Assembly (NCBI RefSeq): GCF_004005475.1
Contig: NZ_RZTZ01000013.1
Coordinates: forward strand, 81,947 to 145,946
DNA length: 64,000 nt
Reading direction: 5' to 3'
Source of the DNA: Niallia taxi
Lineage (GTDB): Bacteria > Bacillota > Bacilli > Bacillales > Cytobacillaceae
Below, piece after piece: positions 1 to 9,068 of this stretch. The notes below the pieces were generated by a model. The model was not told the DNA's origin, ran no database searches, and worked only from the letters and a program-made list of their open reading frames with translations. A program made the position numbers and the translations under genes. How positions within the stretch are numbered: the first letter of the stretch is position 1; every line of letters begins with the position of its first letter.

Positions 1-2
1 AT

Positions 3-1076
3 ATGCCAGAAATGGATGGAAAGAAAAACTATGTGTATCGCCTGCCGCTAGGTGTTATTACATCCATCTCTCCATTTAACTTCCCAATGAACTTATCTAT
101 GCGAACAATTGCCCCTGCGTTAGCACTAGGCAATGCTGTTGTTCATAAACCGGATTTGCAAACAGGGCTTGCTGGGGGTTCCATAATTGCGAGAGCATTT
201 GAGGTTGCAGGACTTCCAAAAGGTGTGCTCCAAGTAATTCAATCAGACCTGCAGGAGCTTGGCGATGAAATGCTGACAAGCAAAGACTCTGGTCTTATTA
301 GCTTTACTGGTTCTACACCTGTCGGCAAGCATATCGGCGAATTAGCAGGCAAAATGCTGAAGCGAGTCGCACTCGAACTTGGCGGCAATAACCCATTCAT
401 CGTTTTGGCAGACGCAGATGTGGATCGAGCGGTTGATGCAGCCATCTTCGGGAAATTCATCCATCAAGGGCAAATTTGCATGATTATTAATCGGCTGATT
501 ATCCATAAGGATGTATATGATGAATTTGTCGAAAAGTTCATCGCCAGGGTTAAGAGTGTACCATACGGAGATCCAAAAGATGCGAAAACAATCATTGGTC
601 CTCTTATTAATGAAAAACAAGCAGATAAAGCCATGTCCTTCATTGAGGAAGCAAAAGCAGAAGGCTGTAAATTGGCCCTTGAAGGCAAAAGGATTGGAAA
701 TTTATTAACACCATTTGTGTTTGTCGATGTAGATAATCGAAGTAAGCTGGCACAAACGGAATTATTTGCACCTATCTCGACAATTATTAAAGCAGATTCA
801 GATGAGCATGCAATTGAACTAGCAAACGACACAGAATATGGCTTAAGCTCCGCTATCTTCACAAATGATCTTGATAAAGGCCGAAAGCTTGGATTAACAG
901 TTGAAAGCGGCATGACACATATTAATGACCAAACAGTAAATGATAGTCCAACCGTTCCCTTTGGCGGGACAAAAGCAAGTGGAATGGGCCGATTTGGCAA
1001 TGAATGGATTGTCGAAGAATTTACGATTACGAAATGGATATCCGTCCAAACGAACTTCCGCAAGTACCCATTTTAA
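3..1076 (+). CDS. Aldehyde dehydrogenase (5' end cut by the window)
   Basis: NAD(P)-dependent oxidation of an aldehyde to a carboxylic acid. The 357 visible residues carry the ALDH core: the proton-acceptor glutamate in LELGGNNP (about residue 125), the catalytic cysteine in GQICM (about 159), the FTGSTPVG cofactor loop (about 101) and the C-terminal PFGGTKASGMGR. Family members are about 480-490 residues, so roughly 130 N-terminal residues lie left of the window and the first Met shown is probably internal. The sequence resembles the benzaldehyde/vanillin dehydrogenase-like branch (B. subtilis YfmT type), but the substrate cannot be told. A WrbA-like flavoprotein follows 21 bp downstream and is probably co-transcribed. 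Confidence 0.93.
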   Translation: MPEMDGKKNYVYRLPLGVITSISPFNFPMNLSMRTIAPALALGNAVVHKPDLQTGLAGGSIIARAFEVAGLPKGVLQVIQSDLQELGDEMLTSKDSGLISFTGSTPVGKHIGELAGKMLKRVALELGGNNPFIVLADADVDRAVDAAIFGKFIHQGQICMIINRLIIHKDVYDEFVEKFIARVKSVPYGDPKDAKTIIGPLINEKQADKAMSFIEEAKAEGCKLALEGKRIGNLLTPFVFVDVDNRSKLAQTELFAPISTIIKADSDEHAIELANDTEYGLSSAIFTNDLDKGRKLGLTVESGMTHINDQTVNDSPTVPFGGTKASGMGRFGNEWIVEEFTITKWISVQTNFRKYPF

Positions 1077-1097
1077 TTTTATTAGGAGGAAATTCAA

Positions 1098-1715
1098 ATG
1101 ACAGTTAAATTGGCAATCGTCTATTACAGTTCAACAGGCACTAATTATCAGCTTGCACAGTGGGCTGTAGAAGGAGCAAAAGAAAGCGGCGCAGATGTTA
1201 CCATTTATCGTGTGGAAGAAACAGTACCACAAAGCGTCATTGAAGGAAATCCAGCATGGAAAGCACATGTGGAGGAAACGAAAGATATTCCTGTTATCAC
1301 ACCAGATGATATTGTTAACGCCGATGCAATCATTTTTAGTACACCCACTCGCTTTGGAAATGTGGCGGCCCAGATGAAGCAGTTTTTAGATACTACAGGT
1401 GGAATATGGTTTAATGGAAAAACAGTTAATAAAGTAGTAAGTGCAATGACATCTGCTCAAAATCCACACGGCGGCCAAGAAGCAACGATTTTAAGCTTAT
1501 ATACAACCATGTACCATTGGGGTGCTATTGTTGTTACACCAGGATATACCGATCAATCCCTTTATGCTGCTGGCGGCAATCCATATGGGACAAGCGTGTC
1601 AGTTGACCAAAACAATGAAATTGTCGGCGATAAAGAAGTCTACAAAAAAGCCGTTCAGCATCAGGCAAAACGAGTTGTAACTGTTGCCGATTGGGTGAAA
1701 AAAGGCAATCAATAA
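1098..1715 (+). CDS. WrbA-like NAD(P)H:quinone oxidoreductase
   Basis: Flavodoxin-fold FMN protein expected to reduce quinones by two electrons, a cytosolic role in oxidative or electrophile stress. The N terminus has the phosphate-binding loop YYSSTGTNY (about residues 9-17), and STPTRFGNVAAQMKQFLD is the WrbA signature; length 205 matches the family. An AGGAGGA ribosome site at 1084-1090 is well spaced for the ATG. It lies 21 bp behind the aldehyde dehydrogenase, so the two may handle reactive carbonyls and quinones together. A convergent terminator follows. Confidence 0.92.
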   Translation: MTVKLAIVYYSSTGTNYQLAQWAVEGAKESGADVTIYRVEETVPQSVIEGNPAWKAHVEETKDIPVITPDDIVNADAIIFSTPTRFGNVAAQMKQFLDTTGGIWFNGKTVNKVVSAMTSAQNPHGGQEATILSLYTTMYHWGAIVVTPGYTDQSLYAAGGNPYGTSVSVDQNNEIVGDKEVYKKAVQHQAKRVVTVADWVKKGNQ

Positions 1716-1718
1716 ACT

Positions 1719-1755
1719 AAAAGGGGCATTCTTAAAATCGAATGCTCCTTTTATT
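1719..1755. terminator. Bidirectional intrinsic terminator
   Basis: The arms AAGGGGCATTC and GAATGCTCCTTTT form a stem-loop (one G-T pair) with A/T tracts on both sides. It sits between the convergent wrbA-like and lysozyme genes and overlaps the lysozyme stop codon. Confidence 0.85.
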
Positions 1756-2509
1756 ATTTTCCATATGCCTCAAATTCAGCTAAACTTCGATGAAACACAT
1801 TTACATCAATGAATTTTTCCTCGCCGTTATATCCCTCGAGTCTTTCTTTATCTGTGTATTGCCAAAAGATCCAATTTCGCCTGTCTGGAAGCGAAGGATC
1901 TGTGAATACATCGCGAATCCATATGTCACTTTCACTAAAACCATTTTTTATGTATAAATCATACGCCTTTTGTGTTGTGTATATAATGGTTCTTTTTCCA
2001 TAATGCTTATGGAGCATGTCAATCATTGTTTTTAGTTCTTTTTCTACGTCGCTTCGCACAGGAAGATTTTTTTCTTTATTGCCATAAAATTCGACATCAA
2101 TAACAGGCGGAAGGGCATTTACTTCTTTAGGGACCGTGCTTATGAAATTTTCTGCTTGGGTTTTGCCGCTGCTGTCATAGCTAAAAAAGTGGTACGCCCC
2201 AATCCGCAGCGTTGTTTTATGTGCTTCATCCCAATTGTATGCGAACCTCTCATCAACAAAAGAGCTCCCTTCTGTCGCTTTCAAAAAAGCAAACTTCATA
2301 TTTTGATCCTCGATTTTCGACCAGTTGATTTCTCCTTGGTATGCAGATACATCAATTCCTTTTACAGCATAATCATCTGCACGAAAGGCATTTGGTATCC
2401 AGGTTCCTTGTCTCCACAAAAAGAAAAGCGTGAACGCACAAGCTAAAATTATTCCTAATAGCCATAAAATCCATGTTATATACGTGTTTCTTTTATTAGT
2501 TCCTCCCAT
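1754..2509 (-). CDS. Membrane-anchored GH25 lysozyme
   Basis: Glycosyl hydrolase family 25 (N-acetylmuramidase) that cleaves peptidoglycan outside the membrane. One transmembrane helix (about residues 12-32) is followed by the GH25 barrel: GIDVSAYQG with the first acidic residue (about D53), then the DVE pair (about D138/E140), and a terminal WQYT motif. The 251 residues fit an N-anchored, single-domain muramidase without wall-binding repeats. The ATG used has a weak ribosome site; a good GGGAGGA lies just inside the frame but has no start codon after it. Single gene with its own terminator. Confidence 0.9.
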   Translation of the reverse strand: MGGTNKRNTYITWILWLLGIILACAFTLFFLWRQGTWIPNAFRADDYAVKGIDVSAYQGEINWSKIEDQNMKFAFLKATEGSSFVDERFAYNWDEAHKTTLRIGAYHFFSYDSSGKTQAENFISTVPKEVNALPPVIDVEFYGNKEKNLPVRSDVEKELKTMIDMLHKHYGKRTIIYTTQKAYDLYIKNGFSESDIWIRDVFTDPSLPDRRNWIFWQYTDKERLEGYNGEEKFIDVNVFHRSLAEFEAYGK

Positions 2510-2825
2510 GTTTTAACCCGCTGAAATTAAAAATCTCAGTTTGCCTTTTTAAGTAATATATTTTCATCAGCTTCCTCTCTTTCTTTCATTTAAGTATATA
2601 CATTTCACACTTCATGATGGTTTAAACCAAACGTAAGCATTTTTAAATAGGAGCCCTAACGCTTAATTTTGCATAAGATAATATAGGAGCTTCATTCAAT
2701 CCTTTAACCTCTGCTTTTTGCTAAGTCTTTCTTTATTTTTGATTCGATAAATAGATGGGGAATCCTTCTTCATCTATTATTACGTTGTGTTTTTATTTTA
2801 AGCTTTACCTGAAGGAGGAGCTATA
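2510..2825. other. Intergenic gap, no gene recognised
   Basis: About 315 bp of AT-rich sequence between the lysozyme start and a small plus-strand frame. It should hold the lysozyme promoter, but I cannot assign one. No RNA gene or repeat is apparent. Confidence 0.5.
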
Positions 2826-2972
2826 ATCAGATTTGGTCAAAAGGTTATCTATAAAAGCAAAATTCATTTGTTCTTCTTCGACCATGGAAACGGACTTGCC
2901 GAAATACAAAATCCCCTGACAAAATCTATTATCCTCGCAAAATATGAAGACTTGATTATCAGATTGAAATAA
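2826..2972 (+). CDS. Small 48-codon protein with a non-standard start
   Basis: An open frame of 48 codons is preceded by AAGGAGG at 2812-2818 with ideal spacing, but the codon at the start position is ATC (the one before is ATA), not ATG/GTG/TTG. The predicted protein reads FGQKVIYKSK near its N terminus and FDHGNGLAEIQNP in the middle, and looks like a real soluble protein. From memory it resembles tiny Bacillus proteins of about 50 residues of the form GxKVxYKGK...DYxNGYxEI, function unknown. It may use a rare ATC/ATA start or be a recent start-codon mutant (pseudogene). An overlapping antisense frame is less protein-like. Confidence 0.45.
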   Translation: MRFGQKVIYKSKIHLFFFDHGNGLAEIQNPLTKSIILAKYEDLIIRLK

Positions 2973-3023
2973 TTCGATGTGCTAAAACAGCAATAATTAA
3001 GATATTGTATCAGGCAAGTTCCA

Positions 3024-3056
3024 AATAAAAAAAGAGCCTGAATGGAAGCTCTTTTG
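3024..3056 (-). terminator. Intrinsic terminator
   Basis: On the minus strand the arms AAAAGAGC and GCTCTTTT enclose a 10-nt loop and are followed by a T-run. It lies 11 bp past the stop of the small membrane protein. Confidence 0.8.
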
Positions 3057-3066
3057 TATGTATAGA

Positions 3067-3417
3067 TTAATATGCATATTGGTATAACCCATAATATAAC
3101 GGGCCAACAAACACAATGAAAAATATAATTGTCACAGTGAGTGGAACTTCTTCCTCCGGATCCTCTCCGTAATAGTCGTTCAAAAAAATCCCATAGATAA
3201 TTTCCCATGCCAATCCGCCAACAAACACTAGTTTCCAAATAATTGGCGTCCAAATTTGTGTGTCTGTTACAAACCCAAACAAACCTATCCATGTTATAAC
3301 AGAAACAGCAAAGTCAATTTTTGATAGAGTTGTTTTGTACTTCCCTTTTATCAAAAAACCTAATGCTGCTGTACCAAGTAAACCTATGTATATAGTCCAA
3401 AAAATTGTTGCTAACAT
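3067..3417 (-). CDS. Small four-helix membrane protein, function unknown
   Basis: A 116-residue hydrophobic protein with about four transmembrane helices (near residues 3-23, 35-53, 60-80 and 92-112) and a short acidic loop (YYGEDPEEEVP) between the last two. No catalytic motif is visible and I do not recognise the family. A GAGGAAC ribosome site precedes the ATG. It is a single gene with its own terminator. Confidence 0.7.
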   Translation of the reverse strand: MLATIFWTIYIGLLGTAALGFLIKGKYKTTLSKIDFAVSVITWIGLFGFVTDTQIWTPIIWKLVFVGGLAWEIIYGIFLNDYYGEDPEEEVPLTVTIIFFIVFVGPLYYGLYQYAY

Positions 3418-3526
3418 GCTGTTCCTCTTTCTCTAAAAAATAAACAATATTGATTGAATATTGATAATATCATATTTATATAGGAAGCAAAAGAATCGGC
3501 TATTAAAAAAACTAAAAAAACAAAAC

Positions 3527-3558
3527 AAAAAAGCTGACATTTAATGTTCAGCTTTTTA
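3527..3558 (-). terminator. Terminator of fni
   Basis: The inverted repeat AAAAAGCTGA(A/C)CAT / ATGTTCAGCTTTTT ends at the fni stop codon; the minus strand reads into a T-rich tract. Confidence 0.8.
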
Positions 3559-4623
3559 TTGTATCGTTCGTCTTGCTAGTGCTAGAATGTCTATTCCTCT
3601 TCCTTCACACCAATCCTTAACCTTCCCTCCTAAAACAATTGGACAATTTTGCAAGTCATGAATGGATTTTACACCAAGCAGCAGAAAGATCGTCTGTAAA
3701 TGCTGTTTCCACTCTTCTAATTCCTCTATCAGGCCTTCTGTTCCAAATTCATGAAGAATCTTTAAGAATGGACCGGCAATCCCTGCTGCATTTGCGCCTA
3801 ATGACAAGCATTTTGCAGCGTCAAGAGGATTGCGAATGCCACCCGAAGCCATAAATGTCAGACCCTCTGAAACTGACTTTGCCTCTAAAAGCGAAATAAC
3901 CGTAGAATGGCCCCAATCCTTTAAATAAGAAAAGTCTTTTTTGCTTCTGCGTTCATTTTCAATATGAACGAAATTGGTACCGCCTCTTCCGCCGACATCT
4001 ATATAATGAATTCCAATACCTTTTAATTGCTCGATTGTTTCCAGACTCATTCCAAATCCTGTTTCCTTCACAATCAGCGGTACAGATAGTTTTGAAACTA
4101 GCTTTTCCAGCTTTGAGAGCATTCCGCTGAAATCTCTTTCACCTTCTGGCATAACTAGCTCCTGCGGTACATTAAGATGAACCTGTAATGCATCTGCCTC
4201 AAGCATGTCAATTGCTTTTCGAGCAAATTCTAGCGGTACATCTGCACCTACATTCGCAAAAATTAGACCGTTAGGATTGATTGCACGAACAATCTTATAA
4301 GAATTAGCAAGCTCGGCATTTCTTATGCCTGCATGCTGTGACCCAACTGCCATTGGTATACCTGCCACCTTTGCCGCTTCAGCAAGAGCAGCATTAATTG
4401 CTTCCGATTTAGTGCTGCCGCCTGTCATCGCATTAATATATAATGGAAACTCCATCGCTAGAGGACCAATGCTTGTACTCAAATCAATATCCTGTAGGGC
4501 CGCTTCAGGTAATGACCGGTGAATAAAGGTCAACTCATCAAAGTCGGAGGTCAATGCGTGTTCTGATTGCAGTGCTAATTCAATATGCTCTTCTTTTCGT
4601 TTTTGTCTTTTATTCTCATTCAT
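3556..4623 (-). CDS. fni: Isopentenyl-diphosphate delta-isomerase, type 2
   Basis: FMN- and NADPH-dependent enzyme that interconverts isopentenyl and dimethylallyl diphosphate in isoprenoid synthesis. The 355 residues carry the IDI-2 hallmarks: the basic N terminus RKEEHIELAL, INAMTGGS, the VGSQHAG loop, a glycine-rich VGGRGGTNF flavin site, ASGGIRNPLD, and GANAAGIAGPFL near the C terminus. A GAGG ribosome site precedes the ATG. It is monocistronic with its own terminator. Confidence 0.95.
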   Translation of the reverse strand: MNENKRQKRKEEHIELALQSEHALTSDFDELTFIHRSLPEAALQDIDLSTSIGPLAMEFPLYINAMTGGSTKSEAINAALAEAAKVAGIPMAVGSQHAGIRNAELANSYKIVRAINPNGLIFANVGADVPLEFARKAIDMLEADALQVHLNVPQELVMPEGERDFSGMLSKLEKLVSKLSVPLIVKETGFGMSLETIEQLKGIGIHYIDVGGRGGTNFVHIENERRSKKDFSYLKDWGHSTVISLLEAKSVSEGLTFMASGGIRNPLDAAKCLSLGANAAGIAGPFLKILHEFGTEGLIEELEEWKQHLQTIFLLLGVKSIHDLQNCPIVLGGKVKDWCEGRGIDILALARRTIQ

Positions 4624-4836
4624 ATAAAATCCTCATATCTTTTCTAACTGAATTTCAGTATACTACTGTTAATTTTTCCTAAATCATAAAACATATGCCT
4701 TCTTTTCGTTGCTATAAGGCTACTATATGTACGTATCCTTAACGATAAATAAAAACAATCGTAAAGACCCACCATTTCTTATTTTACGGTATATTAGGTG
4801 TAATAGCATTTTTTAAGAAAGGTGGCAGTCATTTTC

Positions 4837-5379
4837 ATGATTTATGGTGAACAAATATATATCAGATCCTTTAAGGTAATTGATGCAGCAGCGCTGCTCC
4901 AATTTCAAAACAACAATAAAGAATTCTTTGAAAAATATGCAATGGAGCGAGCGTCAGACTATTATACGATAAACAAACAAATAGAACTGATTAATGGCTG
5001 GAGCAATGCTTGGAAGGATGATACTCACTATCAGTTTGGTATTTTTTCAAAAGAAACCGAGCAGCTTGTCGGGACACTTAGTTTATTTCAGGTGCTTAGA
5101 GGCTCACTGCAGAGTGCCTTTATTGGCTACTTTATAGATTTGTCCCATAATGGCAGAGGTTATGGTACAGAGGCAGTCAAGCTTGCTGTCGATTACGCCT
5201 TTCATAGCCTCCATCTTCACCGCATCGAAGCAGGCGTAATGCCTCATAATATTGGGTCGATTAAAGTATTAGAGAAATCAGGCTTTCATAAAGAAGGGAT
5301 AGCCCGGAAAAATGTCAAAATCCATGGTAAATGGGAGGATCATCAAGTCCTTGCCATACTTAATCCACATGATTTATAG
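4837..5379 (+). CDS. GNAT N-acetyltransferase, RimJ/RimL-like
   Basis: Acetyl-CoA-dependent N-acetyltransferase of the ribosomal-protein/peptide acetylating type. The acetyl-CoA loop appears as LSHNGRGYGTEAVKLAVDYAF (split here: N-GRGYGTEA), followed by HRIEAGVMPHNIGSIKVLEKSGF, the usual RimJ/L motif B. The frame is open from a GTG at 4822, but the ATG at 4837 is preferred: GGTGG (4821-4825) lies 11 bp before it, the GTG has no ribosome site, and the family N terminus aligns with IYIRSF. The acceptor substrate is unknown. Confidence 0.87.
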   Translation: MIYGEQIYIRSFKVIDAAALLQFQNNNKEFFEKYAMERASDYYTINKQIELINGWSNAWKDDTHYQFGIFSKETEQLVGTLSLFQVLRGSLQSAFIGYFIDLSHNGRGYGTEAVKLAVDYAFHSLHLHRIEAGVMPHNIGSIKVLEKSGFHKEGIARKNVKIHGKWEDHQVLAILNPHDL

Positions 5380-5385
5380 AAAAAA

Positions 5386-5415
5386 GAAGCAGACATGGAG
5401 GCATGTCTGCTTTAT
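5386..5415. terminator. Bidirectional terminator
   Basis: The perfect arms AAGCAGACATG and CATGTCTGCTT lie between the convergent GNAT and MBL genes. Confidence 0.85.
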
Positions 5416-6161
5416 TTCTTGAACACTATAGGAAGATTCGTACGTACTATCTGAATGCCGTATTTATCTTCTGTTTCTGTTATATCGATATCATCAGCAT
5501 AATGCATGCCGTATATTGCTTGAAGCTCTATTTTGCCTGTATAGTAGGCAATGACATCCTCTATGTATGAATGAACAGGTGTCTTTATAAATGATATATC
5601 ATGAAAGAGAGCCTTCGTGTTTTCATCCATATGTGTATCAAATGCAGCCTCTTCATGCTTGCCAATATCGCTCGTATAAATAATATTGATATTTTCTTGT
5701 GTATCATATAGCTTTAACCCCATTGACAGCATATTCTTTGCATGCAAATTATCTGTTGGCAAAAGCTCGACCTCATAATGACTTCCTAAACGAAAGCGAT
5801 CTTTCACATAATGAACATGAAAATAATCGCTCAAGCTTAATCCATCTGTACATAAACCACTTGATAAAGTGTTGTTCAATCCTTCAGAAAGCTCTTCCCT
5901 TATCCAAAGATGCGGTTTATATTGATGCAGATACATACAGCGTTGGGCAAATTCCTCTAAGCCCCCAACATGGTCTGCATGCAAATGGGTAATAATGATA
6001 TCTGTTATGTCTGGATAATTAAAACCAGCAGCAGGAAGGCTGGAGCGCAAAGTTGTCCCTGCATCGACTAGTAGCTTTCTGTCCCCGAGCTCCATAATAT
6101 AATTATTATGATAATACTTTGTGAAGGCACCGCCTGTACCTAACGGATTCACTTTAATCAT
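5412..6161 (-). CDS. MBL-fold metal-dependent hydrolase
   Basis: Metallo-beta-lactamase-fold hydrolase binding two metals through HLHADHVGG (about residues 60-68), with a later conserved histidine (DNLHAKN), the TSDIG aspartate and a C-terminal GMHYADD. The N terminus, PLGTGGAFTK, matches the subgroup of ribonuclease Z/phosphodiesterase-like hydrolases. The frame extends upstream, but the ATG at 6161 is chosen because GGAGGGAAG (6166-6174) sits 4-5 bp before it, giving 249 residues. The substrate is not predictable. Confidence 0.85.
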   Translation of the reverse strand: MIKVNPLGTGGAFTKYYHNNYIMELGDRKLLVDAGTTLRSSLPAAGFNYPDITDIIITHLHADHVGGLEEFAQRCMYLHQYKPHLWIREELSEGLNNTLSSGLCTDGLSLSDYFHVHYVKDRFRLGSHYEVELLPTDNLHAKNMLSMGLKLYDTQENINIIYTSDIGKHEEAAFDTHMDENTKALFHDISFIKTPVHSYIEDVIAYYTGKIELQAIYGMHYADDIDITETEDKYGIQIVRTNLPIVFKK

Positions 6162-6246
6162 CTGTCTTCCCTCCATCTATTTTCGTTTATTTTCTTTTAG
6201 TGTAGCTTAATGTTGGTAATTAGCAAAGTATATGTATTTTTCTTCA

Positions 6247-6305
6247 TAAAAAAAGAACCCTCCATATACACAGCGAATATTTACTGTATATATAGAAGGA
6301 TTCTA
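6247..6305 (-). terminator. Terminator of the GH18 gene
   Basis: On the minus strand a long imperfect stem (AGAATCCTTC...CTATATACAG paired with CTGTGTATATGG...GGTTCT) is followed by seven Ts. Confidence 0.8.
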
Positions 6306-6306
6306 T

Positions 6307-8022
6307 CTATTGTTCACTATCTTCTTCCAAATTCATAGCCACCCACGCAGACTCATCTGCAAAATAGCGTGACCAGCTTGCAATGCCTGCCAAATCATAC
6401 TCTTCTACAAGCTTGGCACGCTTGGATAAGGATAATTCATCCTCAAGCCAAATTCTATAGGTTGATTTTGATTTAGAATCATAGTACTCACCATAGTTTT
6501 GGCCGCTTTCTTCATCATATGTTGGTTTCACCTTATATTTATCAAGCCATTCCTGTACTTTTTCCATCGAGAGGCTTTCAGATGATATGTCACCATTTTC
6601 TTTTTCCTCCCAAAGCCTTGCATATAGTGGCACACCTAAAACAAGCTTTTCATTTGGCACTTGCTTAAGCAATGTTTTTAGGTTTTCTTCCACCCATGGC
6701 AAGCTTGCAACACTGCCGGCTGTTGGTGATGTTGCCCAATGCTCATCATATGCCATAACAACTAAATAGTCGACAATCTCTGAAAGATGGTCTCTTTCAA
6801 AGAAGGCAGAATAGTTTCCACCGGCAATGAAGGTGATGTCCATAGATACTGTTAAGCCTGCTTCATGGAAGTAAGGCGTTGCTTCTCTTACGAACTGAGT
6901 AACATATTCGCCGTCTTCTTCATTCACATTTTCAATATCAATATTGATACCGTCAAGATTGTACATTTCACTGTACACGAGAAGCTGCCTGATTACTTTT
7001 TGTCTCGTCTCGAAGTTTTTAAAAACATCATGCGTCTTTTCTGGGTCAAAGTCATTGGAGAACAGTCCCCATACTTGATAGCCCTGTTTATGAGCCCATT
7101 TTACATATTCCGCAGAGCCAAGATTGCTGACATTTCCTTTGTTGCCAGACAGCTTAAACCATGTCGGTGAAACTACATTAACCCCATCCATCTTAGGTAT
7201 GTCTGCAGTGTCTGGATTCTTAGAGTAAACAGCTTCCCATGTTAGATTAACTGGACCGTCTATTTTTTTTAGGGCAGGTGTTTTTTCTTCTACATTCGCT
7301 TTAACAGTTATCGTATCTCCTGTTGTAACAAGGTCTTTTTTAATATAACCGGCAACACCATTGTTCTTGCGGACAAAATAATAGTCGCCCTCTTCCTTCT
7401 CGATGGTGACAGCTTCTTTTTGCTCGATTTCACCAGTATAAGCAGAAAAAAGCGTTGGTTCTGTACGCAGTCTCGCAAAATCATCTCGCACTTGCTTGGA
7501 GCTGAAAGTTGCTGCCGTTTTTTCCGTGCCGTCCTTTTCCAATAAAACCGCATTTGTGTCATCACTTAGTTGTGTAAACTGATAAGGATAAAACTCGATT
7601 AACGGTTCGACTGCCACATAAACCTCGCCATTCTCATCCTTTATCGGGGAAAATTGCAGATCCACTGTTTCATCATTTACAAAATAGGAAACAGATTCTG
7701 ATGGAAACTGAATCACTTTATCCTTTGTTGTCGCAATTACCGAATTGCTTTGTGAATCATAAGTGATGCTTTCATCTATATTTTTCTGCCAGAAGCTTAA
7801 TGGCAAGTATACTGTCCCATTGACCGTTATTGCATTACCAGCCTGTTTACCATCCAATATAATCGGGTTCTCCCCTTTAAAGTAATCCACAGTCTTAGAG
7901 CTTGCAAATGGATAGAATATAAAGAAGACGCTTGTCACTACCAATAGAACAGCAAATGCTAGTCCGAGCAAAGCTTTATACTTGTTTGGCCTTTTTGGCG
8001 CTTGAAAAGTTATTTCTGCCAT
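6307..8022 (-). CDS. Membrane-anchored GH18 glycoside hydrolase with SH3-like domain
   Basis: Extracellular or spore-envelope glycosidase acting on N-acetylglucosamine polymers, by family. A transmembrane anchor lies near residues 18-38. It is followed by a copper-amine-oxidase-N-like region (LDGKQAGNAITVNGTVYLPL and repeats), an SH3-like stretch (about 195-245), and the GH18 barrel with DGINIDIENVN, whose last Glu is the catalytic acid. The domain order resembles the YdhD/YvbX/YaaH-type GH18 proteins of bacilli. The frame opens earlier, but the ATG at 8022 has AGGAGGAAGG (8025-8034) directly upstream, giving 571 residues. Single gene with its own terminator. Confidence 0.9.
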   Translation of the reverse strand: MAEITFQAPKRPNKYKALLGLAFAVLLVVTSVFFIFYPFASSKTVDYFKGENPIILDGKQAGNAITVNGTVYLPLSFWQKNIDESITYDSQSNSVIATTKDKVIQFPSESVSYFVNDETVDLQFSPIKDENGEVYVAVEPLIEFYPYQFTQLSDDTNAVLLEKDGTEKTAATFSSKQVRDDFARLRTEPTLFSAYTGEIEQKEAVTIEKEEGDYYFVRKNNGVAGYIKKDLVTTGDTITVKANVEEKTPALKKIDGPVNLTWEAVYSKNPDTADIPKMDGVNVVSPTWFKLSGNKGNVSNLGSAEYVKWAHKQGYQVWGLFSNDFDPEKTHDVFKNFETRQKVIRQLLVYSEMYNLDGINIDIENVNEEDGEYVTQFVREATPYFHEAGLTVSMDITFIAGGNYSAFFERDHLSEIVDYLVVMAYDEHWATSPTAGSVASLPWVEENLKTLLKQVPNEKLVLGVPLYARLWEEKENGDISSESLSMEKVQEWLDKYKVKPTYDEESGQNYGEYYDSKSKSTYRIWLEDELSLSKRAKLVEEYDLAGIASWSRYFADESAWVAMNLEEDSEQ

Positions 8023-8043
8023 TACCTTCCTCCTGTGATGCAT

Positions 8044-8416
8044 GTCAAATGATGCTTATTATTTCTATTTTACTAGAATGATATTTTTATTCTAACATGA
8101 ATAAAGAACAGACAAAAGAAAGAGCCTTTTCCAATTGTTTATAAGTACTATTCTGAAAGTTTAACAAGCAGGCTGTTAATCAACAGCTCTGTGTCTGTTT
8201 GAATCAGCAAGGATTTTTTACCGAAAAGTCTGCTAAAACATAAATAAATATATCATCATCACTGCTGATAACCAATTCAATACTATCAATAACAACAGCA
8301 GTTGAAGCGAAGTCCACAGAAGATCTTCTCTTCTTTTATAAGCTAAGCATACGAGATTGTTACGATCTTCACAATAACCGAAATAGCATATTTTGTGAAA
8401 ATTATAGGAATATACA
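8044..8416. other. Intergenic gap between GH18 and thiT
   Basis: About 370 bp, AT-rich, without a convincing frame or RNA. It presumably contains the GH18 promoter. Confidence 0.4.
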
Positions 8417-8449
8417 CGAAAAAGGAGCCCCGTACAGGACTCCTTTGTT
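8417..8449 (-). terminator. Terminator of thiT
   Basis: The minus-strand arms AAAGGAGTCC and GGGCTCCTTT with a 6-nt loop are followed by T-rich sequence, 6 bp past the thiT stop. Confidence 0.85.
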
Positions 8450-8454
8450 CATCA

Positions 8455-9063
8455 TTATTTTACTTCCGAATTTCCAGAATAGTGGCCAGTGCGCCCAGTT
8501 GGACAATCAAGCACCAATCGCGGTGCTGCACTAAGCAATATTACAGCTACAATGGAGCATAATACTGATGCTCCAATGAATGGGACACCATTGTAGAATA
8601 ATGAATAAGCTAGAGCCGACTGACCTTCTGGTGCGTATTGTGCCCAAATCGTAACACCTGCAAGGAAATGCCAGAAGTAGCGGATAGCACTGCCTGTTAG
8701 TATGGCAGCAGCCATTACAAGGGAAGCGGCCCCTTTTTCCCCGTTTTTAAGCTTGGATTGTATTGTCGGCATAAAAAGACCAGCAAAACCAATACAGGCA
8801 AATGCTAGGAAATATTCAAGAATTACCTGCCAGAATGCTAGTGCCTGCAAGTCGCCTGTTACGATTTGCAATAATCCCCATAAAAAGCCGGCTGTTGCAC
8901 TTGCTTTAAAGCCCCAGCGAAAAGCGATAATAAAAATCGGCACCATGGCAATCGAGATGGACCCGCTTGCACCAAGATGGATAGAAGGCAGCAAATCTAA
9001 AACTAATGCAATGGCTGCAAAAATAGCAATTTCAATTAAAACGACTAACCCCATTTTTTTCAT
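8455..9063 (-). CDS. thiT: Thiamine ECF transporter S component
   Basis: Membrane substrate-binding subunit of the energy-coupling-factor thiamine importer; the shared EcfA/A'/T module is not in this window. It has six predicted helices. The ThiT-type motifs are HLGASGSISIAMVPIFI near residue 30, RWGFKAS, WGLLQIVTGD, QVILEYFLAF and the RYFWHFLAG loop that contributes to the thiamine site. The 202 residues fit the family (about 190). A TPP riboswitch lies in its leader, which independently supports the assignment. Two ATGs lie four codons apart; the first follows the AAGGGGG ribosome site. Confidence 0.95.
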   Translation of the reverse strand: MKKMGLVVLIEIAIFAAIALVLDLLPSIHLGASGSISIAMVPIFIIAFRWGFKASATAGFLWGLLQIVTGDLQALAFWQVILEYFLAFACIGFAGLFMPTIQSKLKNGEKGAASLVMAAAILTGSAIRYFWHFLAGVTIWAQYAPEGQSALAYSLFYNGVPFIGASVLCSIVAVILLSAAPRLVLDCPTGRTGHYSGNSEVK

Positions 9064-9068
9064 AAAAA

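Noticed and set aside
464..1063. 199-codon frame antisense to the aldehyde dehydrogenase
   Set aside because: It lies entirely inside a clear ALDH gene in another frame, has no ribosome site and has no recognisable domain.
2864..3292. 142-codon minus-strand frame between the small protein and the membrane protein
   Set aside because: It overlaps the better supported 116-residue membrane protein in another frame and its composition is Cys/His/Trp-rich and non-protein-like.
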